Shown here: piece after piece, positions 22,578 to 31,723 of the stretch
Layout of the letters: every line of letters starts with the position of its first letter
How positions within the stretch are numbered: the stretch's first letter is position 1
Position numbers and translations under genes: made by a program
Notes under the pieces: generated by a model
Database searches by the model: none
What the model was told of the DNA's origin: nothing
Seen by the model: the letters and a program-made list of their open reading frames with translations, nothing else
NCBI GenBank assembly: GCA_008123405.1
Contig: VSSA01000019.1
Coordinates: 20,093-84,092, forward strand
Source of the DNA: Nocardioides sp. BGMRC 2183
GTDB taxonomy: Bacteria; Actinomycetota; Actinomycetes; Propionibacteriales; Nocardioidaceae
Direction: 5' to 3'
Length of the DNA: 64,000 bases

Positions 22578-24773
22578 ATGCTCGGCACCGTGCGCGCAGA
22601 CTTGGTGATCACCTCCCGTCGCTGGGCGTGGCTCATCGCGCTCGTCCCGCTGCTGGCAGCAGGAGTGTTGATGGGGGTGCTCGGTGAGGCCGAGCGGGAG
22701 CCGACACCGACCGACTCGCTGCCACGCGGGATGGACAGCACGCTCGGGGTGGAGCTGCGCGAGGAGCTGCCCGACGCCGACGGCTCGACCGCTGTCGTGC
22801 TCTTCGAGACCGGCGATGGCGATGCGGGGATCGCCCAGGCCGAGGCGGAGCTGGCGCAGGTCGCCGAGGAGGTCGGCGCGGTATCGGACGGCGGTGGCGG
22901 GAACGGAGCGTCGACCCCGTTGCAGATCGCCGAGGACGGGACAGCCGCGCTGGCCGTCGTACCGGTGACGGGCGGGAGCTCGACCGACGTGGCCGAGCAG
23001 GTCGACGACCTGCGCGAGCAGGTCGACGACGCCGTCCCGTCGGGGATCGAGGCGTCGGTGACCGGGCCAGCGGCGGTGCAGGCGGACCTCGCCGACGTGT
23101 TCGCCGGCGCCGACCTGCGGCTCCTCGCCGCCACCGCGACCATCGTCGCCCTCCTGTTGGTGATCACCTACCGTTCGCCGGTGCTGTGGCTGGTGCCGCT
23201 CACCGTGGTCGGCGTCGCCGACCGGTTCGCGGCCGTCGCCGCCACCCAGACACTGGCGGCGCTCGACCTGGCCTGGGACGAGTCGACGGTCGGCATCCTC
23301 TCGGTGCTGGTCTTCGGCGCCGGCACCGACTACGCCCTGCTCCTCATCTCGCGCTATCGCGACGAGCTCTCCCGCACAGCGTCGCGCCATGCGGCGATGG
23401 CCCGCGCCCTGCGTCGTACCGCGGAGGCAGTGCTGGCCAGCAGCGTCACCGTGGTGGTCGGCGTGCTGACCCTGGCACTCAGTCTGACCCCGACCACCCG
23501 TGGCCTCGGCGTGGCCTGCGCGGTGGGGATCGTGGTCGCGGCCTCCTTCGTCCTGGTCGTGCTCCCCGCGGCGATGGTGCTCTTCGGGCGGTGGATCTTC
23601 TGGCCACGGGTCCCGCAGGTGGACAGTGCCCCCGCAGACCGACCCGAACAGCCGACTCGACTGTCCCCAGAGAACGACTCAAGCGTCATGAGCGAACCGC
23701 TCGACCCTCACGGCGACGCACCTGCGAAGTCGGCCGCCGACATCCGCCTCGAGCGCACGGTGTGGCATCGGCTCGGTACGCGCGTCGCCCGCCGCCCGGT
23801 GCTGGTCCTGCTGGGCACCACGGCCGTGCTGGTCGCGCTCGCGGCCAACGTGGCGCGGATCGACATCGGCCTCGACATCGACGACCAGTTCCTCGACGAG
23901 CCGGAGGCGATCACGGCCGCAGCGCGGATCGACCAGTCGTTCCCCGCCGGCACCTCCTCGCCCACCCAGGTAGTGGCTCGGACCGGCGCCGACGAGCTGC
24001 TCGCAACCGTCCAGGACGTGGACGGGGTGGGTTCGGCCCGGCCCTCCGCGGAGGGCAACGGGATCAGCGAGGTGTCGGTCGTGCTCGATGCTGCTCCGGG
24101 GACGGAGAGCGCAGCGGCCGTGATCGAGGACCTGCGCGATGCCGTCGCTGATCTCGACGACGCCCACGTGATCGGCGAGGAGGCGGAAGCGATCGACGAG
24201 GTGGACGCGGCCGCACGCGATCGCCTGGTGATCCTGCCGCTGATCCTGGTCCTGGTGCTGGTCGCGCTCGGCGCGCTGCTGCGGTCGCTGGTCGCCCCGG
24301 TCCTGCTGGTCGTCACCGTGGTCGCGACCTATGCCGCGAGCCTGGGCGCCTCCTGGTGGATCTTCACCTCGGTCTTCGACTTCGGGGCCCTCGACGCCGC
24401 AGCGCCGCTGCTCTCGTTCCTGTTCCTGGTCGCGCTCGGCGTGGACTACAACATCTTCCTGCTGACCCGTGCCGGCGAGGAGCTGCGCAGACACAGTCCA
24501 CGCACGGCGATGTTGCGTGCGCTGGCGGCCACCGGTGGGGTGATCACCAGCGCCGGGGTGCTGCTCGCTGCGGTCTTCCTGGTGCTCGGCGTGCTGCCCC
24601 TGGTCGTGCTGGCGCAGCTCGGCGTGATCGTCTGCATCGGCGTACTGCTCGACACGCTGGTGGTGCGCACCGTGCTCGTGCCCGCGCTGGCCTTCGTCCT
24701 CGGGGAGCGGTTCTGGTGGCCACGCCGCGCTCGACCGCTCGAGAGAGCCGAAGTAGCTACACCGATCAGGTAG
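22578..24773 (+). CDS. MMPL family transporter
   Basis: 731 residues with two MMPL halves. Each has one isolated helix, a large extracytoplasmic domain (about 40-175 and 430-550) and a block of five or six helices. The paired motifs GAGTDYALLLISRYRDEL (first half) and ALGVDYNIFLLTRAGEEL (second half) carry the Asp-Tyr proton-relay pair known from MmpL3. It probably exports a lipid or small hydrophobic compound. I start at ATG 22578 because reading further upstream passes through intergenic repeats. The divergent acyl-CoA synthetase suggests a lipid link. A Pro/Ser-rich linker joins the halves. Confidence 0.9.
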   Translation: MLGTVRADLVITSRRWAWLIALVPLLAAGVLMGVLGEAEREPTPTDSLPRGMDSTLGVELREELPDADGSTAVVLFETGDGDAGIAQAEAELAQVAEEVGAVSDGGGGNGASTPLQIAEDGTAALAVVPVTGGSSTDVAEQVDDLREQVDDAVPSGIEASVTGPAAVQADLADVFAGADLRLLAATATIVALLLVITYRSPVLWLVPLTVVGVADRFAAVAATQTLAALDLAWDESTVGILSVLVFGAGTDYALLLISRYRDELSRTASRHAAMARALRRTAEAVLASSVTVVVGVLTLALSLTPTTRGLGVACAVGIVVAASFVLVVLPAAMVLFGRWIFWPRVPQVDSAPADRPEQPTRLSPENDSSVMSEPLDPHGDAPAKSAADIRLERTVWHRLGTRVARRPVLVLLGTTAVLVALAANVARIDIGLDIDDQFLDEPEAITAAARIDQSFPAGTSSPTQVVARTGADELLATVQDVDGVGSARPSAEGNGISEVSVVLDAAPGTESAAAVIEDLRDAVADLDDAHVIGEEAEAIDEVDAAARDRLVILPLILVLVLVALGALLRSLVAPVLLVVTVVATYAASLGASWWIFTSVFDFGALDAAAPLLSFLFLVALGVDYNIFLLTRAGEELRRHSPRTAMLRALAATGGVITSAGVLLAAVFLVLGVLPLVVLAQLGVIVCIGVLLDTLVVRTVLVPALAFVLGERFWWPRRARPLERAEVATPIR

Positions 24774-24860
24774 AGATTGCCTCGTTCCGCCCCACAGGGA
24801 CGACCGAACGGGCATGATCTGACCCGTCCGGTCGGCGCCCGAGACGCCGCCGGATCTTCG

Positions 24861-24896
24861 GCGCCCGCGGTACCGCCCCACAGGTATCGCGGGCGC
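24861..24896. terminator. Hairpin between convergent MMPL and MocR genes
   Basis: GCGCCCGCGGTACC (24861-24874) pairs with GGTATCGCGGGCGC (24883-24896) with one G-T, loop of eight. A plausible bidirectional terminator. Confidence 0.7.
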
Positions 24897-24907
24897 CCCC
24901 CTGTGAT

Positions 24908-24970
24908 CAGCGCGGGCGGTCGGCGCGGGCGGTCGGCGCGGGCGGTCGGCGCGGGCGGTCAGCGCGAGCG
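24908..24970. repeat. Four tandem 13-bp repeats ending at the mocR stop codon
   Basis: CAGCGCGGGCGGT, then three CGGCGCGGGCGGT units, then a partial CAGCGCGAGCG. The last boundary contains the reverse complement of the mocR TGA (24959-24961). On the coding strand the array begins with the stop codon. Confidence 0.8.
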
Positions 24971-26422
24971 TGGGTCGGCTGCCAGGGCGCCGGCGAGGCG
25001 TCGTACCCCGGTGACGAGGTCGGCCGCGGAGGCAGCCGCGACATAGCTCAGCCGCAGCTGCCCGGTGGTGCCGCCGACGGCGTGGTAGTTGCGTCCGGGA
25101 GTGACCGCGACTCCGGCCCGCAGCGCGGCGGCCACCGCGTCGGCATCGATGACGCCGGGAGGCAGCGGCAGCCAGGCGTGGTAGCCACCGGGCGCGATCC
25201 TGGTGTCGGCCGCGAGGTCGGGAAGGTACTCTCCGAGCGCGTCCAGGATCGTCCGACGCCGCTGCGTCAACGCCGCCGCGAGCTCGCGTCGCGCCCGCGT
25301 CCAACCCGGTCCCTCGACCACCTCGAGGGCGGTGCGTTGCAGCAGGGTGGGGACGAACATGGTGTCGACGGTGTGGGTGGCCCGTAGCCGCTGCATCACC
25401 GGTCCGCGGGCAGCGAGAGCGGCGACCCGGAGGTTGGGCGAGGTCGGCTTTGTGAGCGAGCGGATGTGCAGCACCGCGCCCGCCGGATCGATCGTGGCAA
25501 GCGGTTCGGGCGCGGCCGTCGGATCGCCGTGGTCCAGGTAGCGCGCGAAGTCGTCCTCGACCAGGAACGCCCCATGCCGTACGACGACCTCGACGAGCCG
25601 CCGACGCCGCTCGCCGGCGAGTGTCGCGCCGGTGGGGTTCTGGTACAGCGGCTGCACCACCACCAGCCGTGCGCCGGTCTGGGCGAGGACGCGGTCGACC
25701 CGATCGACCTGGAGACCGTCGCCGTCGACCGGCACCGGGATCGTGCGCAGTCCCGCACCGTGCGCGGCGGCCAGGGTGCCCGGATAGGTCGGCGTCTCCA
25801 CCACGACCGGGTCTCCGGGCCGGCCGATGGCACGCAGCGCCACCGAGAGCGCGGCCTGCCCACCGGCCGTGATGAGTACGTCGTGACGGGTCAGGCCCCC
25901 GCCGATCTCGGTCGCGAACCAGTCGCGCAGGTCGGGCAGCCCGACCCGGTCCGGCTGTGCCCACCCTTCCTTGCTGCGCGCGACCCGGGAGAGCGCGGCG
26001 CCGAGCTGGGCCCGGGGTTGCAGGTCCGGGTGGAGGTAGCCGCCGTTGAGGTCGACCACGTCGGCGGTCGGGCGCGCGGTCATCGCACCCAGCGCGGCGG
26101 CGTCGTGCTCGCGCACCGGCGTCGGGTCGTGGCCCACCGTCGGCGAGAAGCCCAGGGCCGCGTCCTGCCAGCCGGTGTCGATGCTCGCCGCCGGCGGGCC
26201 GGCTGCTCCTGATGCCGCGGTCCGGAAGCTGCCGGCGCCCGGGCGCGACTCGACCAGTCCGCGACGACGCAGCGTCGCGACCGCACGGGCGACGGTGGTC
26301 GCGCTCACGTTGAACCGGGCGACCAGCTCCCGCTGGCTCGGGATCCGCGCGCCCGGCGGCAGCGCCGTCAGCTCGGCAGCGAGCTGGTCCGCGACCGTCT
26401 GCCAACTGCTATCCTCATCCAT
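24959..26422 (-). CDS. MocR-type GntR regulator with aminotransferase domain
   Basis: 487 residues: a GntR winged helix (about 5-70, IPSQRELVARFNVSATTVARAVATLRR) fused to a fold-I aminotransferase-like domain. The PLP-binding Lys lies in RSLTKPTSP, and the domain also has YQNPTGATL and the C-terminal GQLRLSY. MocR proteins use PLP as effector site and usually control a divergent gene. Here the divergent EamA exporter starts at an ATG that overlaps this gene's own ATG in the sequence CATG. Both mRNAs must be leaderless or start inside the opposite gene. The effector is unknown. Confidence 0.9.
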   Translation of the reverse strand: MDEDSSWQTVADQLAAELTALPPGARIPSQRELVARFNVSATTVARAVATLRRRGLVESRPGAGSFRTAASGAAGPPAASIDTGWQDAALGFSPTVGHDPTPVREHDAAALGAMTARPTADVVDLNGGYLHPDLQPRAQLGAALSRVARSKEGWAQPDRVGLPDLRDWFATEIGGGLTRHDVLITAGGQAALSVALRAIGRPGDPVVVETPTYPGTLAAAHGAGLRTIPVPVDGDGLQVDRVDRVLAQTGARLVVVQPLYQNPTGATLAGERRRRLVEVVVRHGAFLVEDDFARYLDHGDPTAAPEPLATIDPAGAVLHIRSLTKPTSPNLRVAALAARGPVMQRLRATHTVDTMFVPTLLQRTALEVVEGPGWTRARRELAAALTQRRRTILDALGEYLPDLAADTRIAPGGYHAWLPLPPGVIDADAVAAALRAGVAVTPGRNYHAVGGTTGQLRLSYVAAASAADLVTGVRRLAGALAADPRSR

Positions 26423-27332
26423 GTCAGATCAAGATAGCGCTACTATCGGCGCCGCGGTAGCGGCTCCGCCCCGCCGCCGGACCACCGGCACCGTCCTGGC
26501 TGCCGCCGGAGTGGTCGCCTTCTCGCTCAGCTTCCCCGCCACCGTGGCTGCCCTCGACGGCTTCGGCCCCTGGACCACGACCGGCCTCCGCGGGGTGCTG
26601 GCCGCGGCGATCGCCGGCATCGCACTGCTGGCCGCCCGGCCACCACTTCCTCGGCGGACCGACTGGCCCGCCCTCGGCGTGGTCGCGGTCGGCTGCGCAT
26701 TGGGCTTCTCGCTCTTCACCACGCTGGCCCTGGAGACAGCCAGCACCGCGCACTCGGCCGTCGTGATCGGCACCCTGCCACTGGCCACCGCGGCCCTCTC
26801 CGCGGTCCGCACCGGACGCCGACCGTCCCCGACGTTCTGGGCCGCCGCGATCACCGGCGCCGCGGTCGTGGTGGTCTTCACCCTCTCCCAGAGCCACGGC
26901 CGCCCGACCGCTGCGGATCTGCTGCTGGTCGCGGCCGTCGGAGTCTGCGCAGCCGGGTACGCCGAAGGCGGACGACTGGCCGCACACCTGCCGGGATGGC
27001 AGGTGATCGCCTGGGGCGTGCTGCTGGCCGCGCCGATCAACCTGCTGATCGCCGTCCTGGCGCTTCGCATCGAGCCGGTGACGCTCACCGTCACCGCCGT
27101 GGTGGGGATGGCCTACCTCGCCGCGGTCAGCCAGTTCGGAGGGTTCGTCGTGTGGTACCGCGGGATGGCCTTGATCGGCGTCGACCGCGCCTCCCAGCTG
27201 CAGCTGGCTCAGCCTCTGCTGACGGTGCTCTGGGCGGTGGTGCTGATGGGTGAGCAGCTGCCCGCCGCCGTACCGGTGGCTGCGGTGGCGGTGCTCGGCT
27301 GCATCGTCGTCACCCAACGCGCCGCCCGCTGA
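26421..27332 (+). CDS. EamA/DMT family exporter
   Basis: 303 residues with about ten membrane helices in two EamA repeats. The end of each repeat carries typical small-residue helices ([44 protein letters not shown]). Members export amino acids or metabolites. Its start codon overlaps that of mocR on the other strand, and MocR is the likely regulator. DNA around the starts contains GCTATC, GATAGC and ACTATC motifs (26409-26446), which are operator candidates. Confidence 0.9.
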   Translation: MSDQDSATIGAAVAAPPRRRTTGTVLAAAGVVAFSLSFPATVAALDGFGPWTTTGLRGVLAAAIAGIALLAARPPLPRRTDWPALGVVAVGCALGFSLFTTLALETASTAHSAVVIGTLPLATAALSAVRTGRRPSPTFWAAAITGAAVVVVFTLSQSHGRPTAADLLLVAAVGVCAAGYAEGGRLAAHLPGWQVIAWGVLLAAPINLLIAVLALRIEPVTLTVTAVVGMAYLAAVSQFGGFVVWYRGMALIGVDRASQLQLAQPLLTVLWAVVLMGEQLPAAVPVAAVAVLGCIVVTQRAAR

Positions 27333-27430
27333 CCCGGCCTAGAGTGGAGGGGTACATGGTCCGCATCACCCCCGCGGGCCTTTCGTCACTCGCCACACCA
27401 CCCTCGTGGCCCGAAGAAAGCGACATCACC

Positions 27431-28582
27431 ATGTCCGTCAGCCGTTCCAACTCCGCCGACCCCGCGCCCTCCTCCGACGCAGCGGCCGCCTCCACCGATG
27501 TCTTCGACGACGGTGTCGAGCACGAGCAGGTCGTCTTCGCCCAGGACCCGGCCAGCGGCCTGCGCGCCATCATCGCGATCCACTCGACCGCGCTCGGCCC
27601 TGCCCTCGGCGGCACCCGCTTCTACCCCTACACCTCGACCGGCGACGCCCTGCGCGACGTGCTCGCCCTCTCCCGCGGGATGACCTACAAGGCCGCCGTT
27701 GCCGGCCTCGACCTCGGTGGCGGCAAGGCCGTCATCATCGGCGACCCGGCACTCGACAAGAGCGAGGCCTTGCTGCGCGCCTACGGGCGGTTCGTGGAGT
27801 CGTTGGCGGGCCGCTACTTCACCGCCTGCGACGTGGGCACGTTCAGCCCCGACATGGACCTGATCGGTCGGGAGACCCGCTACGTCACAGGCCGCACCGA
27901 GGCCGTCGGGGGTGCCGGCGACAGCTCCGTGCTGACGGCGTACGGCGTCTTCTGCGGGATGCGCGCCGCAGCCGAGCACGCATGGGGTGATGCGGATCCC
28001 GCAGCGGTGCTGCAGGGACGCACGGTCGGCGTGGCCGGTGTCGGCAAAGTGGGTCGCCACCTCGTCGGCCACCTCACCGAGGCGGGTGCCGACGTGGTGG
28101 TCACCGACGTGGCACAGGGTGCGGTGGACCGGGTACGCGACGAGTACCCGCACGTCCGGGTGGTCGGCTCCACCGACGAACTGGTCGCCTCGGCGCTCGA
28201 CGTCTATGCGCCGTGCGCGCTCGGCAACGCGCTGACCGATCAGGTCGTCGAGACGCTCAGCGCCCGCGTGGTCTGCGGCGCGGCGAACAACCAGCTCGCC
28301 CACGACGGCGTCGAGAAGCTGCTCGGGGAGGCCGGCATTGTCTATGCGCCCGACTTCGTGGTCAATGCCGGTGGCCTGATCCAGGTCGACGACGAGCGCG
28401 AGGGCGCGCACGGCTTCGATTTCGCCCGCGCCGAGGCCCGGACCGCCCGGATCTACGACACCACGCGAGTGGTCCTCGAACGCGCGGTCAGTGACGACGT
28501 ACCGACGGCGGTTGCCGCCGACAGGCTCGCCGAGCAGCGGATGCGCGACGTGGGTCGGCTCCGCGGGATCTGGCTCGCCTGA
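27431..28582 (+). CDS. Leucine/valine/phenylalanine dehydrogenase
   Basis: 383 residues of the Glu/Leu/Phe/Val dehydrogenase family. The substrate-side motif [17 protein letters not shown] carries the catalytic and substrate Lys residues. The Rossmann [12 protein letters not shown] lies near 207, and the end of the coenzyme domain contains CGAANNQL. It catalyses NAD-dependent oxidative deamination of branched-chain or aromatic amino acids. I use ATG 27431 behind GAAGAAAG. An in-frame ATG at 27356 with GGAGG five bases upstream and TAGAGT as -10 would add 25 residues and is a fair alternative. Confidence 0.9.
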   Translation: MSVSRSNSADPAPSSDAAAASTDVFDDGVEHEQVVFAQDPASGLRAIIAIHSTALGPALGGTRFYPYTSTGDALRDVLALSRGMTYKAAVAGLDLGGGKAVIIGDPALDKSEALLRAYGRFVESLAGRYFTACDVGTFSPDMDLIGRETRYVTGRTEAVGGAGDSSVLTAYGVFCGMRAAAEHAWGDADPAAVLQGRTVGVAGVGKVGRHLVGHLTEAGADVVVTDVAQGAVDRVRDEYPHVRVVGSTDELVASALDVYAPCALGNALTDQVVETLSARVVCGAANNQLAHDGVEKLLGEAGIVYAPDFVVNAGGLIQVDDEREGAHGFDFARAEARTARIYDTTRVVLERAVSDDVPTAVAADRLAEQRMRDVGRLRGIWLA

Positions 28583-28625
28583 GCCGGCTCGCTCGCTCGC
28601 GGACGCAAAGCGACCGCCAGGGTCG

Positions 28626-28656
28626 CCGGTACTGCGGGAGACATCCGCAGTGCCGG
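28626..28656. terminator. Hairpin between leucine dehydrogenase and DUF3073 genes
   Basis: CCGGTACTGCGG (28626-28637) pairs with CCGCAGTGCCGG (28645-28656) with one G-T, loop GAGACAT, between convergent genes. Confidence 0.72.
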
Positions 28657-28712
28657 TGACACCGGCGCTCACATCAGCGCGTCAGCGACGCGGCGAGCAA
28701 CGCTCGGTTTGC

Positions 28713-28907
28713 TCAGTCGCGACGGTCGGCGTAGTCCGACCACTCGTCATCGATTTGGTCGACGTCACCGACCTCGTCGACCTGCTTCGGCTCACCCGAG
28801 TCCCCGTGCAACTCGCGAGCGAGTGCATCGAAGTCTGTCTCGTGAGAGCGGTACTTCAGGTCGCGTGCGACCTTCGTCTGCTTGGCTTTCGCTCGGCCGC
28901 GGCCCAT
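28713..28907 (-). CDS. DUF3073 family protein
   Basis: 64 residues starting MGRGRAKAKQTKVARDLKY, the hallmark of DUF3073, a small actinobacterial family with a basic head and an acidic tail (DEVGDVDQIDDEWSDY). Its function is unknown. It lies downstream of purF-purM in the same direction, as in many actinobacteria, which suggests a link to purine synthesis or simply conserved synteny. Confidence 0.92.
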   Translation of the reverse strand: MGRGRAKAKQTKVARDLKYRSHETDFDALARELHGDSGEPKQVDEVGDVDQIDDEWSDYADRRD

Positions 28908-29032
28908 AGGGTCCAGCCCCCTCGCACACTTGGCCGGGTACCCCTAGGGCCCCGGACTGCTGATTCAGAGTCTCGTAGGGGCAACGCTACCTGTTGGGTG
29001 GGTGTTCCCGCACGTCAGGGTCGCCGCACCCC

Positions 29033-30109
29033 TCACCAGCCCGGGTGCTGACCCACCAGCTCCACGGTCCCCGCCTGCTCCGGGTCGACCTCGACCTCGC
29101 CGATCACCCACGAGGTGATGCCGAACGCGTCGAGTCGCGTGAGTACGGCGTCCACGTCGGAGGGGGCGACGACGGCGGTCATCCCGACTCCGCAGTTGAG
29201 GGTGGCCTCGAGGTCCGGTTGGGAGACCTTGCCGACCTGACGCACCACGTCGAAGATCGGCGCCGGGGTCCAGGTGGAGCGGTCCAGGGTCGCCTTCAAC
29301 TCGACCGGCATCACGCGGGCCAGGTTGGCGGCCAGGCCGCCGCCGGTGATGTGGGCCATCGCGCGGGTCTCGGTCTCGCGAGCGATCGCCAGGCCGGCCT
29401 TGGTGTAGATCCGGGTCGGCTCGAGCAGCTCCTCACCCAGGGTCCGCCCGAACTCGTCGACGTGACGATCGACGCTCCAACCCGCCTCGGTGAAGAAGAC
29501 GTGGCGGGCCAGCGAGTAGCCGTTGGAGTGCAGGCCGCTGGCGGCCATCGCCACCACCACGTCGCCGGGACGGACCCGACCGGGGCCGAGCAGGTCGTCG
29601 GCCTCGACCACGCCGGTGGTCGCGCCGGCGACGTCGTACTCATCGGGCCCGAGGAGGCCGGGGTGCTCGGCGGTCTCGCCGCCGACCAGCGCGCAGCCGG
29701 CCTCGACACAGGCCTCGGCGATGCCCTTGACGATCGCCGCGATCCGCTCCGGTACGACGCGTCCGGTGGCGATGTAGTCGGTCATGAAGAGCGGTTCGGC
29801 GCCACAGACGACCAGGTCATCGACGACCATCCCGACCAGGTCGAACCCGATCGTGTCGTGCTTGTCCATCATCTGCGCGACCGCCACCTTGGTGCCGGCA
29901 CCGTCGGTGGAGGTGGCCAGCATCGGACGCTTGTAGCGGGTCAGCGCGGAGGCGTCGAAGAGCCCAGCGAAGCCGCCCAGTCCGCCCACCATCTCGGGCC
30001 TGCGGGCCTTCTCCACCCAGGTCTTCATCAGGTCCACGGCACGGTCGGCGGCGGCGATGTCGACGCCGGCGCGGGCGTAGGCGGGCTGCGTCTGGGGGGC
30101 GTCTGCCAC
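29033..30109 (-). CDS. purM: Phosphoribosylformylglycinamidine cyclo-ligase
   Basis: 358 residues. It converts FGAM to AIR with ATP (step 5 of purine synthesis). Motifs are YKRPMLATSTDGAGTK, GFDLVGMVVDDLVVCGAEPL, HSNGYSLAR and AHITGGGL. GTG 30109 has AGGAG six bases upstream and gives the family start. An earlier GTG at 30151 overlaps the purF stop as GTGA and would add 14 residues, so coupling from that point is possible. It is part of purF-purM-DUF3073. Confidence 0.95.
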   Translation of the reverse strand: MADAPQTQPAYARAGVDIAAADRAVDLMKTWVEKARRPEMVGGLGGFAGLFDASALTRYKRPMLATSTDGAGTKVAVAQMMDKHDTIGFDLVGMVVDDLVVCGAEPLFMTDYIATGRVVPERIAAIVKGIAEACVEAGCALVGGETAEHPGLLGPDEYDVAGATTGVVEADDLLGPGRVRPGDVVVAMAASGLHSNGYSLARHVFFTEAGWSVDRHVDEFGRTLGEELLEPTRIYTKAGLAIARETETRAMAHITGGGLAANLARVMPVELKATLDRSTWTPAPIFDVVRQVGKVSQPDLEATLNCGVGMTAVVAPSDVDAVLTRLDAFGITSWVIGEVEVDPEQAGTVELVGQHPGW

Positions 30110-30147
30110 GTTCGGCTCCTGGCTGCGAGGGTCGGTCAGGGGGTCGG

Positions 30148-31608
30148 TCACGGGTTGTTGTAGACGGGCAGCGCGTCGCCGCGCACCGTCGAGGCGAGGC
30201 TCGACTCGAGGAGGTTCTTGCCGAGCAGGCTCTCGTCGGGCAGCGGCACCGGGTAGTCCCCGGTGAAGCAGGCGGCGCAGAGGCTCTCGGTGGGCTGACC
30301 GGTCGCCTCGATCATGCCCTCCAGCGAGATGTAGCCGAGGCTGTCGGCGCCCACGCTGTGGGCGATCTCGTCGACGTCGAGACCGTTGGCGATCAGCTCG
30401 GCGCGGGTGGCGAAGTCGATGCCGTAGAAGCAAGGCCACTTCACCGGCGGGCTGGAGATCCGCACGTGGACCTCGGCCGCGCCGGCCTCGCGCAGCATCC
30501 GGATCTGGGCGCGCTGGGTGTTGCCGCGAACGATCGAGTCGTCGACCACCACGATCCGCTTGCCGCGGATCATGTGCTCGAGCGCGTTGAGCTTGAGCCG
30601 GATACCGAGCTGACGCAGCGTCTGGCTCGGCTGGATGAACGTCCGGCCGACATAGGCGTTCTTGACGAAGCCCTGGCCGAACGGGATCCCGGACTCCAGC
30701 GCGTAGCCGGAGGCGGCCGGCGTACCGGACTCGGGGACTGGGATCACCAGGTCGGCCTCGACCGGGAACTCGCGAGCCAGCTGACGGCCCATCTCGACCC
30801 GGGCCTCGTGCACCGGACGCTGGGCGATCGTGGCGTCTGGCCGTGCCAGATAGACGTACTCGAAGACGCAACCCTTACGGCGCGGCTCGGCGAACGTGTG
30901 GGAGCGCAGCCCGTCGGAGTCGATGACGATGAGCTCGCCCGGCTCGATCTCGCGGACCAGGCTGGCGCCGATCGTCGCCAGGGCGGCGTCCTCGCTGGCG
31001 ACGACCCAGCCGCGCTCGAGCCGACCGAGGACCAGCGGACGGATGCCCTCCGGGTCGCGGGCGGCGTACAGGGTCTCCTCGTTCATCCAGACGAACGAGA
31101 AGGCGCCGCGGACATGGGGCAGCACCTCCAGTGCCCGCTGCTCCAGCGAGAGGTCGGGGTGGTGTGCGAGCAGCGCGGTGACCAGGCTGGTGTCGTTGGT
31201 GGACGCCTCGAGGTTGCGCGCGTGGATGTCGAGCTCGTCGTCGTCGCTGGGCAGGTCGGCGACCATCTCGGCCAGCTCGTGGGTGTTGACCAGGTTGCCG
31301 TTGTGGCCGAGCGCGATCGAGCCGTGACCGGTCGGGCGGAAGGTCGGCTGGGCGTTCTGCCAGGTGCTGGAACCGGTGGTCGAGTAGCGGCAGTGACCGA
31401 CTGCCAGGTGGCCGGCGAACGACTCCAGGGTGTTCTCGTCGAAGACCTGGGAGACCAGGCCCATATCTTTGTAGACGAGGATCTGCCGCCCATTGCTGAC
31501 CGAGATGCCGGCTGACTCCTGACCGCGGTGCTGCAACGCGTACAGCCCGAAGTAGGTCAGCTTGGCGACGTCCTCACCGGGGGCCCAGACACCGAACACA
31601 CCGCACAC
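30148..31608 (-). CDS. purF: Amidophosphoribosyltransferase
   Basis: 486 residues. It makes phosphoribosylamine from PRPP and glutamine, the committed step of purine synthesis. GTG 31608 puts the catalytic Cys at residue 2 (MCGVFGVWAPGE), so no propeptide is cleaved beyond Met. The PRPP loop VVVDDSIVRGNT is present. Four Cys in the positions used for a [4Fe-4S] cluster in the Bacillus-type enzyme are visible (RKGCVFEY, WPCFYG, LCAAC). No strong ribosome site precedes GTG 31608. The next gene upstream is divergent, and the two transcripts share a gap of about 115 bases. Confidence 0.95.
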   Translation of the reverse strand: MCGVFGVWAPGEDVAKLTYFGLYALQHRGQESAGISVSNGRQILVYKDMGLVSQVFDENTLESFAGHLAVGHCRYSTTGSSTWQNAQPTFRPTGHGSIALGHNGNLVNTHELAEMVADLPSDDDELDIHARNLEASTNDTSLVTALLAHHPDLSLEQRALEVLPHVRGAFSFVWMNEETLYAARDPEGIRPLVLGRLERGWVVASEDAALATIGASLVREIEPGELIVIDSDGLRSHTFAEPRRKGCVFEYVYLARPDATIAQRPVHEARVEMGRQLAREFPVEADLVIPVPESGTPAASGYALESGIPFGQGFVKNAYVGRTFIQPSQTLRQLGIRLKLNALEHMIRGKRIVVVDDSIVRGNTQRAQIRMLREAGAAEVHVRISSPPVKWPCFYGIDFATRAELIANGLDVDEIAHSVGADSLGYISLEGMIEATGQPTESLCAACFTGDYPVPLPDESLLGKNLLESSLASTVRGDALPVYNNP

Positions 31609-31723
31609 GAGGTTCAGCGTAGCCGCGGGAGGCGGGCGGCGCGGATTCCGCGCCGTCGCGAGACGAAGGCGTCCCCTGGGCGCGCTGTCGTTTCCCCTCG
31701 CAGTGGTCGGGCAGGATCGCGGG

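Noticed and set aside
23679-26405. Open frame of 908 codons on the minus strand
   Set aside because: Antisense to half of the MMPL gene, then out of frame in mocR; no family features.
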